Shown here piece by piece: positions 24,890 through 34,200 of a stretch of DNA of 64,000 bases (position 1 is the stretch's first letter; each line of letters starts with the position of its first letter). The notes beneath the pieces were generated by a model. The model was not told where the DNA came from, searched no databases, and worked only from the letters and a program-made list of their open reading frames with translations. The stretch comes from CALAED01 sp036555725 (GTDB taxonomy: Bacteria; Actinomycetota; Actinomycetes; Streptosporangiales; Streptosporangiaceae), in assembly GCA_036555725.1 (NCBI GenBank), contig DATBKU010000048.1:1-64000 (forward strand). Reading direction: 5' to 3'. The position numbers were made by a program, and so were the translations under genes.

Positions 24890-26239
24890 ATGGTTATGGA
24901 TCCAGGCGAGGCGCGTGAGGCTCGCTCGGTCGAAGGCGAGGCACGAGAGAGCCAGATACGCAAGGCGGTCCTCGCGAGTGTGGTCGGGACCTCCATCGAG
25001 TGGTACGACTTCTTCCTCTACAACACCGCGGCCGCCATCGTCTTCAAGGACGTCTTCTTCCCCAGCTCGAGCGACTACGCGGGCACGCTGTCGTCGTTCG
25101 CCACGTACGCGGTCGGGTTCGCCGCCCGGCCGATCGGCGCGGCGATCTTCGGTCACTGGGGAGACCGGCTCGGCCGCAAGGCGACCCTGATCGTCACCCT
25201 GCTGCTCATGGGGCTGTCCAGCGCGCTCGTCGGGGTGCTGCCCGGCACCGAGTCGATCGGCGTGGCGGCCCCGATCCTGCTCGTCGTGCTGCGGATCCTG
25301 CAGGGCATCGCGGTCGGCGGCGAGTGGAGCGGCTCCGTCCTGCTGTCCATGGAGTGGGGCGACCGGCGCAGACGCGGGCTGTTCGCGAGCTGGCCGCAGA
25401 TCGGCGTGCCGATCGGGCTCATCCTGGGCACCGGGGCGATGACCGCGATCTCGCTCACCTCCGCGGGCGACGAGTTCACGCGATGGGGCTGGCGTATCCC
25501 GTTCCTGCTCAGCCTCGTGCTCGTCGCGATCGGGCTGTGGGTGCGGCTGAAGGTCATGGAGACGCCGCTGTTCTCCGAGCTCGTGGAGAAGGCCGAGGTG
25601 CACAAGACCCCGGTGGCCGAGGTCATCAAGCGGCACCCGAAGGAGATCATCCTCAGCGCGCTGGTCCGTACCTCCGAGCAGCTGCCGTTCTACGTCTTCA
25701 CCTCATTCGCGCTGACCTACATCCATAAGGATCTCGGGATGGCACAGGGCCTCGCCTTGGGGGCGGTGACGCTCGCGGCGTGCATGGAGCTGTTCGCGAT
25801 CCCGACGGCCGGCCACCTCAGCGACAGGCTGGGACGAAAACGCGTATACGCCACGGGCTCGCTGCTGATCGCCGTGGTCGCGTTCCCGTACTTCCTCCTG
25901 ATCAACACCGAGGTCGGGATCCTCGTCATCCTCGCCGTCATGCTGGCGCAGCTGCCGCACTCCATTCAGTACGGTCCGCAGGCGTCGCTCATCTCCGAGA
26001 GCTTCCCGACGAGCCTGCGGTACGGCGGGGCCGGCATCGGCTACCAGCTCGCCTCTATCGTGGCCGGCGGGCCGGCACCGCTGCTGGCGACGTGGCTGCT
26101 GCATGACTACGGCTGGTGGGCGATCTCTTTGCTGCTGATTCTTTCGTCGGTCATCACGCTGACCGCGGTGGGGCTGCTCCCCGACCGGTCCAAGATCGAC
26201 ATCTCCGACGAGACGGCGTACGCCACCACGGCCGCGTAG
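24890..26239 (+). CDS. MFS transporter, metabolite:H+ symporter (MHS) family
   Basis: 449 aa with 12 predicted membrane helices. MHS signatures are ASVVGTSIEWYDFFLYNTAA in helix 1, GHWGDRLGRKATL in loop 2-3, and a second half with GHLSDRLGRKRVY. The relatives ShiA, KgtP and ProP carry organic acids, shikimate or compatible solutes. ATG 24890 with AGAAGGGA (24871-24878) is preferred to the upstream TTG; ATG 24896 is close behind. Flanked by broken genes on both sides, but itself intact. Confidence 0.92.
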   Translation: MVMDPGEAREARSVEGEARESQIRKAVLASVVGTSIEWYDFFLYNTAAAIVFKDVFFPSSSDYAGTLSSFATYAVGFAARPIGAAIFGHWGDRLGRKATLIVTLLLMGLSSALVGVLPGTESIGVAAPILLVVLRILQGIAVGGEWSGSVLLSMEWGDRRRRGLFASWPQIGVPIGLILGTGAMTAISLTSAGDEFTRWGWRIPFLLSLVLVAIGLWVRLKVMETPLFSELVEKAEVHKTPVAEVIKRHPKEIILSALVRTSEQLPFYVFTSFALTYIHKDLGMAQGLALGAVTLAACMELFAIPTAGHLSDRLGRKRVYATGSLLIAVVAFPYFLLINTEVGILVILAVMLAQLPHSIQYGPQASLISESFPTSLRYGGAGIGYQLASIVAGGPAPLLATWLLHDYGWWAISLLLILSSVITLTAVGLLPDRSKIDISDETAYATTAA

Positions 26240-26250
26240 ACCTTGAGTGG

Positions 26251-26293
26251 TCCTGCCGGCCGGGCCTCAGGGCTCGAAGCCCGGCCGGCAGGA
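26251..26293. terminator. Strong hairpin terminator between MFS and ROK remnant
   Basis: A perfect 15-base stem (26251-26265 with 26279-26293; TCCTGCCGGCCGGGC and its complement) with a 13-base loop. It has no U tract but is very stable, 11 bases after the MFS stop. Confidence 0.65.
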
Positions 26294-26329
26294 ATCGGGG
26301 GATAGCTGCCGGCGCGGCCCATGCCGCCC

Positions 26330-26528
26330 CGATGACCACGCGATCGACCTCGCACAGCGCCACGGCCGAGACGATGCCGGCCGCCAAGGCCCGCGCACCG
26401 CGCTCGAAGGCCGCGACCGCCATGGGATGCCCGGCCTTCGCCGCCGCCGCGAGCGCCGCGCCGTCCGGTATGTCGCTGGCCCAGCCCTGATCGAGCGCCC
26501 ACCGCACCATGGCCGGGCCCGACGCGCG
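26330..26528 (-). pseudogene. Fragment of a ROK-family sugar kinase or regulator
   Basis: The minus-strand frame gives RASGPAMVRWALDQGW, then ALAAAAKAGHPMAVAAFERG and VALCEVDRVVIG, the C-terminal half of a ROK protein. At about 26330 the expected GGGMGRAGSY continues only in another frame, so a small frameshift is present. The N-terminal kinase half is missing and replaced by permease residues. Confidence 0.6.
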
Positions 26529-26618
26529 GATGACGTACAGCGGGACGACCGTGAACAGCGTGAGCGCGCCGAGGATCAGCACACGCGCCCAGCGCAGCCG
26601 GCGCGGCTCACGGCGCAT
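26529..26618 (-). pseudogene. N-terminal 30 codons of a MalG-type ABC permease
   Basis: MRREPRRLRWARVLILGALT and LFTVVPLYVI form the first membrane helix of a sugar ABC permease. The frame then continues straight into a ROK-protein fragment, so the other five helices are lost. Its ATG overlaps the end of the upstream permease by 11 bp, as in intact malF-malG type operons. Confidence 0.65.
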
Positions 26619-27582
26619 AGCGCATCCGCCTCCTGTTCACCAGGAGGTACGCGGTGGTGACGATCAGCAGGAAGCCGAGCAGCAGCACCGACATCGCCGA
26701 GCCCTGGCCGAAGTTCCAGGTGATGAACGACGCGTTGTAGATGTGGATCGAGATCACGTCGGCCACCTCGGGCGGCCGGTCGAACAAGATGTACGCGGTG
26801 TTGAAGTCGTTGAAGGTCCACAGAAACAGCACCAGCAGCAGCACGCTGTTGACCGGGCGCAGCATCGGCAGGGTGATCGTGCGCAGCCGCCGCAGGAACC
26901 CGGCCCCGTCGATGTCGGCCGCCTCGTACAGATCGGTCGGGATGCTCTGCAGCCCCGCCGTGAGGGTCAGGAACGCGAACGGCCACTGCCGCCAGACTTC
27001 GACGACCACCAGCGCGACGAAGCTGTTGCCGCCCAGCAGCCAGAACGGATGGCCGTTCAGGATGTGCAGTTGGTCGGCGAGCACCGCGTTCACGATGCCG
27101 GTGTCGCGCTGGAACATGAACCGCCAGGTGATCACGGCGGTGAACAGCGGCAGCGCGTACGGCACGAGAAACAGCGTGCGCAGCGCCCCGCGTCCGCGGA
27201 ACGGGCGCTGCAGCAACACCGCGGCGGTGAGCCCGAGCAGCCAGGCGCCGCCGAGGCTCACCGCGGTGACCGCGCACGTGATCAGGAACGAATGCAGTAG
27301 GTCGGCGCCGACCGGGCCGTTGAGGTCGACGGCCACCTTGTAGTTGGTCAGCCCCGCGAACGGCGCCGCCGTCCAGTTGCGGATGTAGAACTGTAGAACT
27401 GCGGGAGGTGCAGCAGGCTCATCCAGGCGCCGACCAGCATCGGCACGATGTGGATGGCCAACTCGAAGATCAGCGCCGGCACGAGCAGGGCGTACGGCAG
27501 GGCCGCACGGCCGAGGCGCCGTGCGGACCCGCGTCGTCCTGAGCCCGTCCCGAGCCGCCGCCCGGAGTCGCGAGCAGGAGAA
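26608..27582 (-). pseudogene. MalF-type sugar ABC permease, frameshifted by an 8-bp duplication
   Basis: Downstream of the break the frame is an ordinary permease (helices, then the EAA motif AADIDGAGFLRRLRTITLPM). Upstream, ALPYALLVPALIFELAIHIV and PMLVGAWMSLLHLPQFY lie in a different frame. The two frames join exactly if one copy of the tandem TAGAACTG (27386-27393, 27394-27401) is removed, giving LPQFYIRNWTAAPFAGLTNY. The original start codon is also missing because the preceding gene is deleted into it. The remaining in-frame ATG-like starts would give a protein lacking the first helix. Confidence 0.75.
27386..27401. repeat. 8-bp tandem duplication causing a frameshift
   Basis: TAGAACTG occurs twice head to tail. 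Deleting one copy restores the permease reading frame, so this looks like a recent slippage or duplication mutation. Confidence 0.75.
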
Positions 27583-27594
27583 CCGACTCCGGGG

Positions 27595-27999
27595 TCAACG
27601 GCGGATGAACCGGCCCTTGCCGCCGACCTTGGCGAGGGTCGCGTCGTCGAAGTTGACGAAGGCGCCGGTGGCCTGCAGCGACGCCGACCAGGTGTTGCCG
27701 ACGTTGAGCAGGTCCGGCCCCTGGCCGCTGGACGTGGCGGCGAGGATGCGGTTGAGCAGGTCGGGCCAGCCGATGACCTCGAGGTTGACCTTGATGCCCG
27801 TCTGCTGCTGGAACTTCTGCAGCTCGGGCCCGAGCACCTGCTTGTCCTGCTCGATGCTGCGGCCCTGGTTGCTGGCCCAGTACGTCAACGTCTCGGGGGC
27901 GGAGCCGCCGCCCTTGTCACCGGATCCGCCTCCGCAGCCGGCCATGCCGACCGCGAGGAGAGCGCTGGCGGCGAGCGCGATGAAGGCACGCGGTTTCAC
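27595..27999 (-). pseudogene. Truncated ABC sugar-binding lipoprotein
   Basis: 134 codons remain of about 420. GTG 27999 starts a lipoprotein signal with lipobox MAGC, followed by the binding-protein start LTYWASNQGRSIEQDK and WPDLLNRILAATSSGQGPDL. Homology stops near DDATLAKVGGKGRF, after which the frame ends. A deletion has removed the C-terminal two thirds and the start of the next gene. A secreted stub could be made but cannot bind sugar normally. GGGAG precedes the start. Confidence 0.75.
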
Positions 28000-28068
28000 T
28001 TTCGACTCCCATCAGCCGTCCGTTCGGGCCGGCCCTCGGTCGAGCGCGTGCACCGATTAGAAGCAGTA

Positions 28069-28076
28069 AACCGGTT
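28069..28076. promoter_or_regulatory. LacI-type operator AACCGGTT before the sugar operon
   Basis: Perfect AACCGGTT, 70 bases upstream of the truncated binding-protein start. A related AACCGCTT lies at 28094-28101. The same octamer lies before lacI. Confidence 0.55.
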
Positions 28077-28133
28077 AAGCGTCAATGGGTTGTAACCGCT
28101 TTGAAACACGCTCGATGCGTGCGGCGCGTTCGC

Positions 28134-29156
28134 TCAGCGCGTGCGCTCACGCGGCGGGGCGGTGCTGCCCCGCGGCACCAGCACGGGCGTCGCGTTGCAC
28201 GCGCTCTCGGCCGCCGCCCCGGCGACCAGATCGAGCAGCCGGCACGCGACGTTCGCGCCGTACGCGGCGATGTCGAGGCTCACCGCGGTCAGCGGCGGAT
28301 GGACCAACTGGCACAGCACAGAGTCGTCCCACGCCACGATGGACAGCCGGTCCGGCACCGCGACACCCATCTCGGCGGCGACCGACAGGCCCGCCACCGC
28401 CATGATGTCGTTGTCGTAGACGATCGCGGTCGGCGGCTCGGCGGAGGCCAAGAGCGAGCGTGTCGCCCGGGCGCCCTGCTCGCCGGAATAGTCGGTGGTC
28501 ACGGTGACCGCGGCCACGTCAAGCTCGTGGACTCTGGCCTCGAACGCCTCCGTCCGGACGGCGGTGTGCCACAGCTCCGGCAGCCCGGCCACGCGGGCGA
28601 TCCTGCGATGCCCGAGCGCGGCGAGGTACTCCACGACCGACCGTACGGCGTCCATGTCGTTGTTCCACACTCCAGGGAGCCCGGCCAGCCCCTGCGGCCC
28701 GCCGATCACCATGGCCGGCATGCCGAGCTCCTTGAGCAGCTCGACGCGCGCGTCGTCGATGTGCAGCTCGACCAGGAAGATGCCGTCGACCCGGCGCTCG
28801 GCCCACCAGCGCCGGAAGCTGCCGAGCTGGGCCTCGCGGTCGGCGGTGACCTGGAGCAGCAGCGCCACGTCGCGGGCGGCCAGCTCGCCCTCGATGCCGG
28901 AGATGAGCTGGATGAAGAACGGCTCGATGCCGAGGGTGCGCGCGGGGCGGTCGACCACGAGGCCGAGCGCCCCGGCCCGCCCGTCGGACAGGGCGCGAGC
29001 CGCGCTGCTCGGCTGCCAGCCGAGCTCGTCGGCGATCGCCAGAATGCGGTCGCGGGTGGCCTGGGAAACCCCGGGGCGTCCGTTCAGCGCGAACGAGACG
29101 GCGCTCTTCGTCACCCCCGCCCGGCGGGCGATGTCCGCGATCGTCGGACGCTTCAC
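28134..29156 (-). CDS. LacI-family transcriptional repressor
   Basis: 340 aa. Standard LacI HTH and hinge (TIADIARRAGVTKSAVSFAL, GRPGVSQATRDRI, SSAARALS) followed by a periplasmic-binding-protein-like sensor domain (GLVVDRP, FLVELHIDD, AIVYDNDIMAVAGLSVA, LSIVAWDDS). It is normal length and intact. It probably repressed the adjacent sugar ABC operon, since AACCGGTT sites precede both that operon and lacI itself. The operon is now broken, leaving the regulator possibly orphaned. Start ATG 29156. Confidence 0.92.
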   Translation of the reverse strand: MKRPTIADIARRAGVTKSAVSFALNGRPGVSQATRDRILAIADELGWQPSSAARALSDGRAGALGLVVDRPARTLGIEPFFIQLISGIEGELAARDVALLLQVTADREAQLGSFRRWWAERRVDGIFLVELHIDDARVELLKELGMPAMVIGGPQGLAGLPGVWNNDMDAVRSVVEYLAALGHRRIARVAGLPELWHTAVRTEAFEARVHELDVAAVTVTTDYSGEQGARATRSLLASAEPPTAIVYDNDIMAVAGLSVAAEMGVAVPDRLSIVAWDDSVLCQLVHPPLTAVSLDIAAYGANVACRLLDLVAGAAAESACNATPVLVPRGSTAPPRERTR

Positions 29157-29183
29157 CCCGGTACCTCCCCGACAAATCTGCTG

Positions 29184-29191
29184 AACCGGTT
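29184..29191. promoter_or_regulatory. LacI-type operator AACCGGTT before lacI
   Basis: Perfect AACCGGTT, 27 bases upstream of the lacI start codon. It fits negative autoregulation. Confidence 0.55.
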
Positions 29192-29262
29192 TTTCAAACC
29201 CTCGAAAAGAATAGCCCTATCTGCGCGAACGCCTACTGCCGTCCGCCCTCGCGACCGTCCGG

Positions 29263-29925
29263 TCAGGGCGCCAGCCGGAAGGGCGGGTACTGGTCGGTGA
29301 GCAGCAGGTACGCGTAGGCGGCGACGCGGTTCTGCCAGCGGCTCACGCCCACGACGAAGTCGAACATGCCGCGCGGGTACGTCCCGGTGAACAGAATGGC
29401 GAACCAGGCGATGATCACCACGACGAAGGCGGCGATGCCGAGGAAGAACAGCACGATGTAGTGCGGGATCGCCAGCAGCCACTTCACCAGCGGCAGCCAG
29501 CGGTTGAGGTCGCGCTGCGCATCCGGATACGGCACGTCCAGGTGCACGGCCTGGTGTTCGTCGGTCGACGGATACTCGTCTCGGAGCAGCAGGCCGTACG
29601 CGGTCACGCGGTTGGAGAAGCGGAGCAGCTCGAGGTTCCAGTCGTACCACCAGCGCGGGTACTTCTGCCGGAAGAGGATCATGAGCAGCGGTCCGAGGAA
29701 CAGCAGACCGCCCGCCGTGGTGAACACCAGGATCACCCCTGTCCGGCCGTGCACGGAATAGGTGGCGCCGCTGACGGCGCCGAGCACGATGCCGATCGGG
29801 ATGATCCACAGGAAGCGCAGGCCGGTGGTCAGCCGGTTGAGGGGACGGTCCGGATAGTCGACCGAGAAGGTCAGCGGATATCCGGGGACCGAGTCTCTGG
29901 GTTCTGGTGGGACATTCGTGGTCAT
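29263..29925 (-). CDS. DUF4389 membrane protein
   Basis: 220 aa with the DUF4389 pattern: YPLTFSVDYPDRPLNRLTTG near the start, RFLWIIPIGIVLG, a second copy of the same pattern (YPDAQRDLNRWLPLVKWLLA), and hydrophobic segments near 40, 70, 145 and 165. The motif pair YPRWWYDWNLELLRFSNRV and FDFVVGVSRWQNRVAAYAYL is an internal duplication. Function unknown. ATG 29925 is preferred because AGGAG lies at the right distance. Confidence 0.85.
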   Translation of the reverse strand: MTTNVPPEPRDSVPGYPLTFSVDYPDRPLNRLTTGLRFLWIIPIGIVLGAVSGATYSVHGRTGVILVFTTAGGLLFLGPLLMILFRQKYPRWWYDWNLELLRFSNRVTAYGLLLRDEYPSTDEHQAVHLDVPYPDAQRDLNRWLPLVKWLLAIPHYIVLFFLGIAAFVVVIIAWFAILFTGTYPRGMFDFVVGVSRWQNRVAAYAYLLLTDQYPPFRLAP

Positions 29926-30055
29926 GGTGTCTCCTGAGGCAAAGCTGGTTCCGTAACCCAACATTCCTCTTCGGAGAGCGGTTGAACCAGGTCAGATCGG
30001 CTTTGGCGGGTGGCCGTCAGTGGCCGGGACCGTCTGTGGTCGATCCACGGAACCG

Positions 30056-31129
30056 CTATCTGCCGAGCGGCGCGGACTGCCGGCGCGCCGCCGCGTGGCC
30101 CGGCGTTCCCCCGTCGGCGGGCTGGCAGATGATGAGCGCGAGGTCGTCGCGGAGCCCGCCGCCGGTGTGTCCGAAGAGCAGGGCGAGCAGCTCTTGCAGG
30201 GCGTCGTCGAGCGACGGCCGGGTCAGCGCCGCGCGGATGCGGTCGTCGATGGAGAACATCGCGCCGTGGCGGTTCCGGGCCTCGGTCAGGCCGTCGGTGT
30301 AGAACAGCAGCCGCTCGTCGGCGGCCAGCGGCACGCGGTGCAGCACGGGCTCCGGCTGCAGGCCGAGCGGCGGCTGCGGGTCCGGCGGGGTCAGCAGCTC
30401 GATCTGGTCGCCGACGCGCAGCGGCGGGTGGTGGCCGCAGTTGACCAACCGCACCTCGCCCGCGTCGAACTCGGCCAGCACGATGGTGACGAAGTCTTCG
30501 ACGCCGAGGCTGCCGATGGTGCCGGCGTCGAGGGCCTCGGCGAGCCGGACGAGCTCGCTGTGGGTGTGGGCGTGGTCGCGGAACCGGCCGAGCACCTGGG
30601 CGGCGAGCTGGGTGGCCTGCAGGCCCTTGCCCTTCACGTCGCCGACGATCAGCCGCAGCCCGTACGGCGTGAGGACCACGTCGTAGAAGTCGCCGCCGAT
30701 CAGGGCGTGCCGGCTGGCCGACCGGTAGTGCGCGGCGAGATTCATCCCGCCGAGCAGCGACGGGATCTGCCGCAGGATCACCCGCTGCGAGACCTGGGCG
30801 ACCTCGGTGATGCGAGCCAGGGCGGCGAGCCGCTCCGTGCGCATGCGCGCGGTCACCGTGGCGAACCCACCGCCGATCGCCACGGTGACGCAGCTCAGCA
30901 CCTGATCGGCCGTCACCAGCCGATGCGACGCCTCCAAGACGATCGCCAGCGTGAGCGCATAACAGGCGACCGCGCCGGTCACCTTGGCACTCAGCCGCGT
31001 GGCGGCGAGCAGCGGCCCGGCGATCAGCAGGCCGACGAAGGCGGTCCCACCGCCGAACGCCACATCGGCCGCGGCGACGATCCCGTCAATCGCCACCGCC
31101 GGCAGTATCGAGCTTGCGTTGAGGCGCAC
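30056..31129 (-). CDS. SpoIIE/PP2C-type protein phosphatase
   Basis: 357 aa. Several hydrophobic segments fill the first 100 residues, then a PP2C-SpoIIE phosphatase domain with SASRHALIGGDFYDVV, RLIVGDVKGKGLQA, LVNCGHHPPL and LLFYTDGLTEARN; the metal-binding aspartates (GDFYD, GDVKGKG, DDLAL) are present. Such enzymes dephosphorylate anti-anti-sigma factors and so control alternative sigma factors. GTG 31129 with GGAGGG directly upstream is preferred to the TTG at 31174. The regulated sigma system is not in this region. Confidence 0.85.
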   Translation of the reverse strand: MRLNASSILPAVAIDGIVAAADVAFGGGTAFVGLLIAGPLLAATRLSAKVTGAVACYALTLAIVLEASHRLVTADQVLSCVTVAIGGGFATVTARMRTERLAALARITEVAQVSQRVILRQIPSLLGGMNLAAHYRSASRHALIGGDFYDVVLTPYGLRLIVGDVKGKGLQATQLAAQVLGRFRDHAHTHSELVRLAEALDAGTIGSLGVEDFVTIVLAEFDAGEVRLVNCGHHPPLRVGDQIELLTPPDPQPPLGLQPEPVLHRVPLAADERLLFYTDGLTEARNRHGAMFSIDDRIRAALTRPSLDDALQELLALLFGHTGGGLRDDLALIICQPADGGTPGHAAARRQSAPLGR

Positions 31130-31246
31130 CCGTCCCTCCACCCTGAGCGAACCCAGTGGTGCATCCCGCGCCAATGCGTGGTGGTGACTGTCTCACGATC
31201 GGTGACATCTCGCCGCTGGTTCGGACAAACCGGTAAGGCCCCCGAG

Positions 31247-34200
31247 TCATCCCGAGCTCCCACCGCTCGCGTGCCAGAGTTTGCGCGGGGGATGCTTGAC
31301 TGCACCGTCGGTGGGGGTGATGTCGGCGTACGGCGACAGCCGGTAGCCGTTGGCGTAGACGATGGGGAGCCCGCGCGTACGAGGCGTCCTGGGTCCCCGT
31401 GGCACGGCCATCGCCGCCCGCACCGCCTCGATGCCGCCAGTCTGCCACGCGTCGTGCAGCCGTACGAGGTCCCAGCAGGCGGTGGCGTTGAGCGAGACCG
31501 CGCGACCGCCGGTGCGGCGCAGCCGGCCCTGGATCACCAGCAGCCATGAGCCGAAGACGGTGGCCGCGCAGCGATCCTGGACCGACTCGAAGAACGTCGC
31601 GTCGACCGGACCGGTTGCGTCGTCGACCGTGGCGAAGATGACCCGCTGCCCGGACCGCACCGCCGGGGTCTGCGTGGCGATCTTGACGCCGGCGACCAGC
31701 ACGTCGCTGTACGCCCGGCGGCCCAGTAGGTCGCGGGACCGTACGACACCGAGCGCGGCGAGCAGTTCGTCGTAGCAGCTCAGCACGTGCCGGGTCACGT
31801 CCATGCCGAGGATCTCCAGCTCCGCCTCGATCACCTCGGGGAGCGTCATCGCCGGCAGCTCCCCGGCCGGGACGTCCTCAACGACCTCCAGGCCCAGCTG
31901 TCCCGGGCCGACCGCGCCGTACCCGTCCGCCCGGGCCATCGCGCCGACCTGGCACATCAGATCCCGCCTGCCCACGCCGTCCGGCCGCGCGCCGGGAGGC
32001 GGGATGCCGTACAGCGAGTCGAACGAGCCGACCAGCGCGAGCCGCTCCGCCACCGGGCGGGACACCCGCGCGCGCTGCCAGAAGTCGCCCAGCGAACGGT
32101 ACGGACGGCCGGCCGCGATGCGGGCCACCTCGGCCTCGCTGATGCCTTTGACCTCGGACAGCGCCACCCGGATGCCGTAGCCCTCCGCTACGGGCTCGAC
32201 CTGCCAGGTGGCGGCCGAGCGGTTGACGTCGAGCGGCAGGATCGGCATCCCGAGACGCCTGGCGTCGTCGAGGATGGCGCGCTGCGGGTACATCCCCGGC
32301 TCGTGCGTGAGCACCCCCGCGTAGAACGCCGCCGGATGGTGCCGTTTCAGCCACGCCGACTGGTAGGTCGGCAGCGCGAACGAGGCGGCGTGTGCCTTGC
32401 AGAACCCGAAGGCGCCGAAGGCCGCCAGCACCGCCCACACCCGCTCGATCGTGGCCTCGTCGTAGCCGTTGTGCCGGGCCTCCGCGCGGAACCACGCCGC
32501 GACGTCCTCCCTGGTCTCCTCGTTGTCGGCGAGCTGGCGCCGCTGCCATTCGGCCACCGACAGGCCGCATCCCGTCATCGTGTCGAGGATCCGCAGCACC
32601 TGCTCGTGGAAGACCACCACGCCCTGGCTCTCGTGCAGCGCCTCGGCCAGATGGTCATGCGGATAGGCGACCCGGCGCCAGCCGTGCCTGGTCTCCAGGA
32701 ACGGGGTGACCATGTCGGAGTTGACCGGCCCCGGCCGGAACAGCGAGATGTCGATGATGAGGTCGGCCAGGTTCGCCGGCTCCATCTTGGCCACCAGCTC
32801 CCGCTGCCCGGGCGACTCGATCTGGAAGCAGCCGAGGGTGCGGGCCTCGCGGATCATCTCGTACGTCGGTTCGTCGTCGACCGGGATCGCCTCCAGGTCG
32901 ACCTCCTCGCCCGAGACGCGAGCGATCTCCCCGACGGCGTGCGCCATCGCCGACTGCATCCGCACCCCGATGACGTCGAGCTTGAGCAGCCCCATCTCCT
33001 CGACGTCGTCCTTGTCGTACTGGCTCATCGGGAAGCCGAGCAGGCTCTGCTCCACGGGGGTGCGGTCGCGCAGCGTCGCGTCGGACAGCAGCACCCCGCA
33101 CGGGTGCAGGGCGACGTGCCGGGGCAGCCCGTCCAGCCGCTCGGCGATCCGGAAGAGGCCGGCCAGCCGCGCCTCGGCCAGGCCGGTCTGCCGCAGCTCG
33201 GGCAGGTCGCGCAGCGCCGCCCTGATCTGCCGGGCCCGTACGTGCGGGAACACCTTGGCGATCATGTCGATCTCGGCCGGCGGCAGCCCCACCGCGGCGC
33301 CGACGTCGCGGATCGCGCTGCGGGCCCGGTAGGTCTCCAGCATGGAGACGCAGGCCACCTGGTCGTCGCTGTATCGCTCGAAGATCGCCCGGTACGCCTC
33401 CAGCCGCCGCGCCGACTCGACGTCGAGGTCGATGTCGGGCAGGCCGTCCCGGGTGTCGGAGAGGAACCGTTCCATGATCAGCCCGTGCGGCAGCGGGTCG
33501 AGGTCGCCGATGCCGAGCAGGTAGTTGACGAAGCAGCCGGCTCCGGAGCCGCGGATCGCGCAGCGAATGCCGGACGACCTGATCAGCGCGGCGACATCGG
33601 CCACCACCAGGAAGTACGCGGCCAGCCCGCGCCGTTCGATGATGCCGAGCTCGTGTTCCAGCCGATCCTTCGCCCGCGGGTCGCCGTCATACCCGCGCCG
33701 GACGAGGCCGTCGATGCAGCGCGCCACCAGCTCGGCCATCGCGTTGCCGGCCACCCCGGGCAGGTGCGGCCGCCCCATGCCCAGGTCGCCATTGGGGTCC
33801 AGGACGCAGCGCGCGGCGAGCGCGGCGGTGGCGGCGAGCAGCCCGTCGGCGGCGTCGCGGTCGGGCCCGCAGATCAGCTCGGCGACCTGCGCCATCTCCT
33901 TGCCCGACTTGAGGTACGCCTGTCCGGTCCGGTCCTCGACGTGGCGGCGGTGCAGCGGCACGAGCTTGCGGGCCGCGTCGAGCACATGCGTCACCCGGCA
34001 GTCGGCGGGGTCGAGGTACCGGACGGCGTTGCTCAGCACGGCCGGGACGCCGGACTCCTTGGCGAGGGCGAGCATGCGGGCGGCGCGGTGCGGCTCGCCC
34101 TGGCTCTGGTGATCGACGATCTCGACGGCCACCTCGTCGACGCGGGCCCGCCAGGCCGCGAGCCGGGCGGCGGCGAGATCGAGGCGCCGCGCCGCCACCG

